The notes beneath the pieces were generated by a model that worked only from the letters and a program-made list of their open reading frames with translations, was not told the origin of the DNA and made no database searches. Made by a program: the position numbers and the translations under genes. Of a stretch of DNA of 64,000 nucleotides, positions 57,091 to 64,000 are shown piece after piece; position 1 is the stretch's first letter; every line of letters starts with the position of its first letter. This stretch comes from Forficula auricularia (Eukaryota; Arthropoda; Insecta; Dermaptera; Forficulidae). The stretch is taken from NCBI GenBank assembly GCA_024734495.1, contig JALMQS010000225.1, forward strand, positions 12,739,573 through 12,803,572, read 5' to 3'.

Positions 57091-57719
57091 TTTTCGAAAA
57101 ATAAAATTTGAATATTTTACAATATCAAGATTTTCAAAATTTTTAAAGACAAATAAGTGCATTTTCGAAAAAATAAAATTTGAATATTTTACATTTTTGA
57201 GATTTTCAAAATTCAAAAAAAAAAAAAAAATTAATATTGTTATTCATATTTAAATAAAAAATTAAAATCTAATTTTTTCTTATTTTTTTTTAATTTCCTT
57301 TGCATTTTTATGCCATCCTTAATTGATAATATAATTAAGTTTTTCATCTCATATTTAGAAAAATTAAACTTAAATGAATTGAATATTAAATTTTCATTTT
57401 AATAAAAGTATTATAGCAATTGTAAATAATTTATATGTTTTTAAAGTATATGTTGAGGCATCCGAAGACGTATTCTCTAGTCCTCGGATGCCTCTTAAAT
57501 ATTTCACTTAATATAAAATTATGTGCGATTGGTATAAATATAAATAGAAATTTGTATTAGTATTATTAAATAGAAATATTACTTAATTTTCCCGCCTAAG
57601 AATTTTCAATCAAACTGAGCGCGCTTCTGCCTTAGCGCTAGCCCTCTGTGATCCGAGTGGAAAACAAAAACAAAATGGCGGCCGAGTCGCCTATCTATTT
57701 TTCTTTTATCTATGTACCA

Positions 57720-58440
57720 AACATTTGGCAAATCCTCTAGTAACAATTTCGTTTCTAATGTCTCTTTGTATTTTATTTGTAAGACCGAATCGAGTCTTAT
57801 ATTTATCAAAATTGAATTCACTTGAAAATATTTAAAAAAAATATTCATTCAAGATAAATTCATTTATTAATATTATAGGTCTGGGTTGATTTTTGAAATA
57901 ATTTCCATCTTTTTCAAAAAAGACACCTAAAAAAAGATACTTAAATCTTTGCTTTCACTGTAAAAATATTTGCATCCCTTGTTTCACAACATTAGTGACC
58001 CCCCCCCCACAAAAAAAAAGTGCGCCGGGGGGAATAAAAAATAATTTGAAATAATAATATTTGAAAATACAAATCGAAGAAAGTTGATATTTCAAATAAA
58101 AGACTCTCAAATTTAAAAGGAGATATCATAAATTGATAAAGGGCGGAAAACTAAAATAGGGTAAGGGTGGGGGGTATGTAGAAAATGATTTTAAATGAAT
58201 TACATATATTACATTACATAACTTGAACCAAGCTAAACACAGTTATTATGTCGAAAAATATAATTTTTTCGATGTTCACTTATTAGGGCTTTTTTGTAGA
58301 CCGAAATGCCATGGTTAGGTCCAATTTTTTTAATCAAAATAATTTCAGATATTTTTGGGATATTTTGAAAAAACGAACCAAAAGAAAAGACTTTTTCATG
58401 CAAGATTACAATACTTGACCATACCCCTGTATGATAAAGT
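57720..58440. other. No recognised gene
   Basis: A+T-rich with C9 and A9 runs near 58000. Minus frames at 57606-57848 and 58233-58496 show no domains. Confidence 0.45.
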
Positions 58441-58955
58441 AAAAAAACATCTACTCTTATTAAATGAGCAAAAATTGTTTGTATATATATTTGCATCTTA
58501 GTTCTATTTTGAAAACGGCTCTACAAAATCTATGAAACAAAATCTATTAACAAGTTTTGAGCATAAGAAAGCGATCTGGCTAGGTCTGGACCTCGACAAA
58601 TTTCATCTTAATTGATTTTTTCTTAATTAAAGTAATTATTGATAGATGAAAATCTCAATAAAAAAGTTTATTTACATTTTTTTCAATTATCCTTTATTTA
58701 TTAATTGTTTTTTAATTTTAAAACCCACGAATACATAACAAATATTATCATATATTAAAATTAGTTAATTTTAATATTTTTTCCAGTCGATGGTGTGGGA
58801 AACAATCGCCGAAATCGAAGCCTCAAATAAAATGTATACATTATTTCATGTAAAATAATTTCTTCAATAAATATTATTATTATTATTTTTTAATAATTTT
58901 TTACTGAAGGAAAAGTTACCGAGCATCGCTCGTTGGCTCCAGGTACTTTATTTTT
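58440..58955 (+). mobile_element. Helitron-like element copy 3
   Basis: Starts ctactcttattaaatgagca, keeps gaaaacggctctac and gtctggacctcgacaaattt, one minisatellite remnant (cgatggtgtgggaaacaatc), and ends accgagcatcgctcgttggc-tccaggtact. Most complete single-unit copy of the family. Confidence 0.65.
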
Positions 58956-58959
58956 TATA

Positions 58960-59291
58960 GGCTTCATAAATTGACCTCTCTATCTCTTGTTCACGGTTTA
59001 TCGTTGAGTGTTTTGGGACACCCTGTACGTATTACCGAGATATAAAATAATCCATGATTTTTATGAAAATAATTTTGAAAATGAAGTGGTATTAGTAGTA
59101 TTAATAAAGTTATGGCATAATAAATAAATTTAATTATAAAGATGGTACTTACGTTTGGTTTTTGGGCACGTGTCTGCAGATGGGCCAAATGAATTTATTC
59201 TGAGCAAACAAAAACAAAATTGGTTCTCTTTATAGAGCGATCCCTCCCCCACTCCTACTATTAGGACTATTGTTCTCCTGAGAGGCTGGGT
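58960..59291 (-). promoter_or_regulatory. Orphan LRR-family promoter/first-exon/intron block
   Basis: Minus strand: promoter and 5'UTR exon at 59141-59291, with TATAAA at 59229-59234 (kept only in this copy), donor GTAAGT near 59149, then first-intron sequence (accacttcatttt...cccaaaacactcaacgataa) matching 27840-28000. No LRR coding exon follows. The promoter is split by the P-like insertion; its distal part is at 60213-60250. Confidence 0.7.
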
Positions 59292-60212
59292 CACGAAATA
59301 AAACCGTTTTGAAGCAAAGAAGTCTACCTACATTGAATTTGCCAGATAATCAAATCCTATATATACTTTATATATCCCATTTGTTATTAAACTTCAGTTG
59401 TTACATTTATTAATTGATTTTAGTGTTTTCTGAGAGGCCCACTCTGGGTAATTCTATTTTAAACTACGAATTATCAAGAACACCAATTAAAGATCTTCAA
59501 GAACCTGTCTTTGAAATTCCTGTATCTGAACAACGTATTCAAATTAATGAAAATGTTGAACTTGTTTTTTGTGTTTTTCTTTCTTTGGATTTTATGTATG
59601 TTTGTATTATGTTTTTGTGATTATTTTTTAAGTTTTTATATTTTATTGATTTGTATGTATTGTTTGATCTTATGTATGTTTGTATTATCTTTTTGTGATT
59701 ATTTTTAAGTTTTTGTATATTATTGATTTGTATCACTTCACTTTTATTTATTATTTATTTATTTTTGTGACTTTTGTAAAAATGTCCTTTGTTGAGTTTC
59801 TTGTCGGAACCTTCTCCTCAGAGGTATTTCCGAACCGATGGTAAATTCATAAAATTTAACAATAAAAAATTTTTAAAAAATAATTTTTTTTTATTTATTT
59901 TTACCTAATTTTATTCCTATTTTAAAATTAAGAAAAAATTTAAACCGTGCAGTAAAAAGTAGTGCTTTTGTTTATATTTTTTTCTCAAAAAAGATTGAAG
60001 CTATTTTGATGAAAAAAATAAATAAAACATAACACCACTTTTTTCTTGCCGGTTATTTAGATTTTAATTATCATTCAAATTCCAGTATGTAATAATATAT
60101 ATATAAATTTCCCGCTCGCTATTTTAGTTCAAATACCAAGTCACTGAGGTGCTGTAAACAGTGTGCCAAAATATAGGGGGAGTTGCCCATCTATATATAT
60201 CTTTTATCTATG
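59292..60212. mobile_element. P-like non-autonomous element, 921 bp, 8-bp target duplication
   Basis: GGCTGGGT at 59284-59291 and 60213-60220. The paralogous blocks at 24082, 27674 and 54650 show the uninterrupted site with one such copy. Ends CACGAAATAAAA / CTTTTATCTATG are short imperfect TIRs. An 8-bp duplication fits P or hAT; the shared right end with the THAP-bearing element favours P. LINE-like sequence (gagtttcttgtcggaacctt at 59793) is nested within. Confidence 0.7.
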
Positions 60213-60512
60213 GGCTGGGTTCCTTTCTGACCTACCCTTGACCATAAGAGTTTAAACAATTTTTAAAAAATATTTTGACAAAACTATTTTAAAAATCTAT
60301 ATTTCAACCTTAGACCATGAAATATATAGAGACGCCCGGTGTCGATTTGGTGAGGCCAACATCAACTAGAGAACGTGACGTCATCTGTAGGTAGGAACAC
60401 CCAGAAATAGCATTGCCACTATAGGAATTATTATACATTGAGATAAATTTATCATAGTTTAGATTATTTATTTTGGAAATAGCATCATGCTATTTTTTTT
60501 CATGTTGTAAAA

Positions 60513-60719
60513 ATGATGGGGCACACACTGAGACATGGGGGACTGCTTAGGGATATCTTGGAGGGGGAGGTGGGAAAGAAAAGGGGAAGGGGAAGAACCA
60601 GATTAGAATATTTCAACCAAATAATTGGGGATATGGGATGCCAGACATTTAGAGAGGTTAAACAGCTGGCGGGGGACAGAGTCGAGTGGAGACGGATTGT
60701 TGCATCAAACCAGTCTTAG
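60513..60719 (+). pseudogene. LINE RT C-terminal fragment with (atg)n tail
   Basis: MGHTLRHGGLLRDILEGEVG, then KKRGRGRTRLEYFNQIIGD and LAGDRVEWRRIVASNQ is the end of an RTE/Jockey-like ORF2 (GHVLRH...G.R..GR.R...). Stop, then an atgatgatg tail at 60735. Confidence 0.8.
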
Positions 60720-60739
60720 GACTGTATACTCAATGATGA

Positions 60740-62360
60740 TGATGTAAAAATACACTTTGGGTGGTCTGGTTCCACGTCCCACCACTCAAATGGTCTGGAG
60801 TGAATATATTATGTTTATAATTGACTATAAATTATAATTTTTATAATTTCATTGTGGGTCAAAAATATTTTTCAACACATATGTATTTTTTACCGCACTC
60901 ACACCATGCGCAGTACCTGGTCCACCTGCTACAGCCAGCCAGACTGGCCATTCCTTGTACAACTACCATAGACGGTACTATTACGCATTATTTCTAGTTG
61001 GGTCAAATCCGTAGTCAAAATGTGTCACCAGCTCTTGGACTATTACACCCTTCGAAAAAGCAGAAAATTAGGTAAGGGTCCAAAGGTTTACAAAGGCTTA
61101 CTATTATTATTATCCCGGACGTGAGGCATTGGGTCAAATAATGCTGCAGTATATTTAAGTGTATATGACAATTGCTCATTCGGACAATTTTTTTTGGAGG
61201 GGCCCTTAGCTATAGCTTATGTACCTTATAGGTAAATCCTGCACTGGCCATTTTAATTAATTTTTCCGCTTTATTTGATGTGATATCTACGTTCCGGCAG
61301 GAACACCCACAATCCACGAAACTGTGTTTGCAAGCAGAACACGATCCACGAGAGAACAGGTTTAAAGTGTGCAGTTGGCCGTGGAATGGGTTCAAAATGC
61401 GCCATCTCAGTCTCAAATCTTGTTTTACAAAATAGCCCGCACGCAGGATGGTTTGGGTTCAATTTGCGCCGGGCCTAAAGAAGACTAAAAACAAAAATAA
61501 AATAAGGAATAAATAAATAAAAAAAAAGATAAAAAGGATGTGTATATTTTAATCAAGATTCAAAAATATATATATATATATTAATAATAATAATAAATAT
61601 AATTCAAAGAGTACATAAGTAGTGGATTACTCTCTAAGTATGAAGACCGCTCATTTACATAAAAATACATACATAGGGCAAGTATTAAATATTCACAAAT
61701 AGTAGAGTCAAAAAATAGATCGAAAAAAGTATAATAGTTTTTAAAAATACAATAATACAAATCTAAAAAATCTCTCTCTCTATATATATATATATAAATT
61801 GGCACATGATTAATTATTAATTCAACCTAAGTATTATTGTATGGACGAGGCATTTTGCTTATTTAATGAAGACTTCCGGGTCCTTAATAATAATATAATA
61901 TATATTATAAACCACCCCCATATTTTGGATATGTTAAAATACTGATCAACATGACAAAGTTAAAAAAAAATGTCTTTCATGATAAATAGAATCTAAAAAT
62001 TTACAATTCTAATTATATATACAGGTTCTGGGAGAAAAAAATTTAACGAATTTTTGATATTAAAAAAAATGTTTCGGTTTTAATGGTCAATTGAGGGGTC
62101 TCGTTAACGTTGAGCTGAACATTTAAAAAAAAAATTTGGTTTATAAAGATCCAATTGATTGAATTTATTTTTTTAACTTTTATATTGTTCTAATGACAAC
62201 GTTTCGTACACAATTTGGACTTGTTCCAGCAAAAAATTCATTGTTATACATAAATTGCACTGCCAACATGAAAATAAATGGTTTCCGATTAATTTATTAA
62301 GGCAGACACCTTATAAACACACCAGTACTTCAAATCTGCTAAAACTGTTATGTATTTGAA
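60740..62360. other. No recognised gene; simple repeats
   Basis: Contains (ta)n and (taa)n tracts near 61570-61600 and 61770-61795. Two minus frames near 61210-61462 have no recognisable domain. Confidence 0.45.
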
Positions 62361-62371
62361 ACCGGAAATGG

Positions 62372-62912
62372 AATTTAAAAATATATATAGGTATATAGTT
62401 GCTTTAAAAAGAAATTTAAAAGAAAATTTCACTTTAAATCTTCAAAAATTCTGCCATTATTTCAAATCCGGAAATAACTTTGCAAAAATTTTACAAGTAC
62501 TTGAATTCTGATAAAATTTTAACAGGTATTCCAACAAATTTTTTTACTAGTAATCCAAACAGGCAAAAAAGTTTAACAGTAGGTACTTCAAACCCACAAA
62601 AATTTACGAGTACTTCAAATCTGCAAAGATATTACGGATGTGAAGTAATAGCAAAACTTTGGTGGAGGTTTGGAGTACTGTTGAATTTTTTCGTCCGGGT
62701 TTGGATTACTAGTAAAAAAAATTTCTGGTTTGTTTGAGTATCTGTTAAAATTTTAGCAGAATTGAAGTACTCGTAAATTTTTTGCTAAATTAAGATTCTA
62801 ACAAAATATTTCAGGATTTGAAGCAATGGCAGAATTTTTGTAGATTTAAAGAGAAATATAACAAATTATTTTCTTTTTAAAGCAACTATATACTATATAT
62901 TTTTAAATACCA
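62372..62912. repeat. Inverted repeat of about 540 bp
   Basis: gtatatagttgctttaaaaa-gaaatttaaa at the left is complementary to tttctttttaaagcaactat-atac at the right. Inner parts repeat 'agtacttcaaatctgc'-like phrases in both orientations. Arms diverged. Confidence 0.65.
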
Positions 62913-63099
62913 TTTATATAATGAGAATATCTATCGAAACGTTTTCAAATTGTTTTATAAAAGAATTTGTATTAATTTATTAAAATAAAACAATCAAAAA
63001 TTTAAATTTGCATACATATATATATATATATATATTCATATTCAAGGTATAGTAATAAATATTACTGAAAAAAAAAAGGGGGGGGGGGGTTATAGATTT

Positions 63100-63500
63100 T
63101 TTTTATAGGGTCAAAATTAGTACTATTAGTAGTAATTGTTTGAAAAGAATCGTTTGTTTTTTCGCAAGTTCGTGAATCCCTGGTAAAGTAATCAAGTGTG
63201 ATTAATAGTATTAGTATAAAATTTGAGAAGGTGGGTAAAAAGATTTTTGGGAATATGTTGAAAAGTAATAATTAGTAGTATTAGTTTAAGGGGGACGGGG
63301 TCAAATGTAGGGCGTAAAAATTAGTGGTATTAGTAGTAATAAGAGTTTGAAAAATAGGTAGTTTGTAAGATTTTTAAGGGGTTTAAATAAAGTATAGAAA
63401 TCTGTGGATAGAGAAATAATTAGTAGTGTTAGTAGTAAGAGCTTTTGAAAGGGGGCAAATGAAGATTTTTAAAATGATATAGGTTAGTAGTGTTAGTTTA
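63100..63500 (+). repeat. Degenerate tandem repeat built on tagtagtattagt
   Basis: ttagtagt(a/g)ttagt(a/t) with a following gtttgaaa/ttaaggggg stretch recurs about five times at irregular 60-90 bp spacing. Confidence 0.6.
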
Positions 63501-63719
63501 AAGAAGGGCCGGGGGGGGGGGGGGGTCTTGAAAGAGTTAAAATTTCGGGAATTCCGGTAAAAATAGAATTAAGAATGATATGAAACAAAATTCTTGTTAG
63601 GAATCGAAGCTTAAAATAAAAGGTTTCGATCCCTTTTAAAAATTCCCAAGGGTTTAAAAATTCACCTGGTCCAACCAAAATAGGTTCATTTGCGCCATTT
63701 GATTATAATATTTCGCGGT

Positions 63720-64000
63720 ATTGCCGCAGTTTCTCGACGTCAATTCTTTATTATAATAATAATCAGACACTAGACTTGTCCTTTTGTGGTAAGAAACAAG
63801 CCATACACACACACAAAGGAAATAATCTTAAAAGATCGGGTGGACGTACGAGCGAGCCGAGGAAATTGACATCGCGAAGAGGAATATTGAATCTTCGCGT
63901 GGAAGATTCGTTGGACAACTTCCAATTAAAACCCTTGGAATACTAGGTAGGTTTCACAAAACAAAAAAAAACCTACCAGTCTAGGCATTTATTTTTAATT
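63720..64000. other. Less A+T-rich sequence at right edge, unidentified
   Basis: cggtattgccgcagtttctc and agatcgggtggacgtacgag-cgagccgaggaaatt stand out from the background. A ggtaggtttcacaaaa motif follows at 63949, as also at 21597 and 53283. It could be an exon or repeat running off the window. Confidence 0.3.

Larger units (their letters stand above)
55928..57714 (+). mobile_element. P-element-like transposon remnant
   Basis: Left end CATAGATAGAAA (55928) and right end CTTTTATCTATG (57703-57714) form short TIRs. The right 100 bp (ggcggccgagtcgcc-tatctattt) are a diverged copy of the end of the 8-bp-duplicating element at 59292-60212. A split THAP-domain reading frame sits where P-type transposases begin. 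LINE pieces and a palindrome are nested inside. No 8-bp duplication visible here, so the exact left boundary is tentative. Confidence 0.5.

Noticed and set aside
59414..59620. Possible coding exon after a ttttag acceptor
   Set aside because: No domain, and it lies inside the 921-bp P-like element; it could be an internal transposon fragment but I cannot support a gene.

Overview
This is a eukaryotic window: very A+T-rich, with spliced genes, poly(A) and simple-repeat tails, and a dense bed of transposable-element debris. The transposon families recognisable by eye (mariner, Penelope-like, P/THAP-like, hAT, CR1/Jockey- and RTE-type LINEs, a tRNA-Trp-primed LTR element, Helitron-like repeats) point to an arthropod, most probably an insect. 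I cannot name the species from the sequence alone. There are no rRNA genes, no free-standing tRNA genes and no CRISPR array.

Left part (1-15.4 kb). One large gene lies on the minus strand: a cullin-2-like gene of which twelve exons are visible. The last exon, holding the final 45 or so residues, lies beyond the left edge. Splice sites and phases agree through the gene, but exon 2 carries a one-base frameshift and exon 4 an in-frame TGA, so this copy looks disrupted. Its introns are packed with insertions: a Helitron-like element with a 270-bp internal minisatellite, a Penelope-type terminal repeat carrying a hammerhead ribozyme, inverted LTRs around a second diverged piece of cullin exon, a 1.57-kb palindrome, a broken mariner, and nested foldback elements.

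Middle (15.5-59 kb). A small family of leucine-rich-repeat (LRR) genes lies in opposite orientations: one at 28.4-29.4 kb (+), one at 50.3-51.3 kb (-). Each has a single coding exon preceded by a 5'UTR intron. The matching promoter/first-exon block occurs four times, at 24.1 (+), 27.7 (+), 54.6 (-) and 59.2 (-) kb. Two blocks serve the intact genes and two are orphans, marking lost family members. Around them lie a cluster of foldback elements sharing an 'accgacttc' end (18.2-24.1 kb), a 540-bp satellite array (33.1-36.2 kb), a Penelope-like reverse transcriptase split by an RTE element (37.3-39.2 kb), a tRNA-derived SINE itself split by a 94-bp MITE (40.1-40.4 kb), and a hAT transposase split by a LINE (44.9-46.0 kb).

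Right part (55-64 kb). A P-element-like transposon with a two-exon THAP-domain remnant lies at about 55.9-57.7 kb. A related 921-bp copy is inserted, with an 8-bp target duplication, into the 59-kb orphan LRR promoter. More Helitron-like, LINE and simple-repeat sequence fills the rest.

Overall this is a repeat-rich, fast-turnover region with one decayed cullin paralog and a small lineage-specific LRR family. The sharpest molecular signals are the hammerhead ribozyme, the duplicated LRR promoters, and the datable nested insertions.
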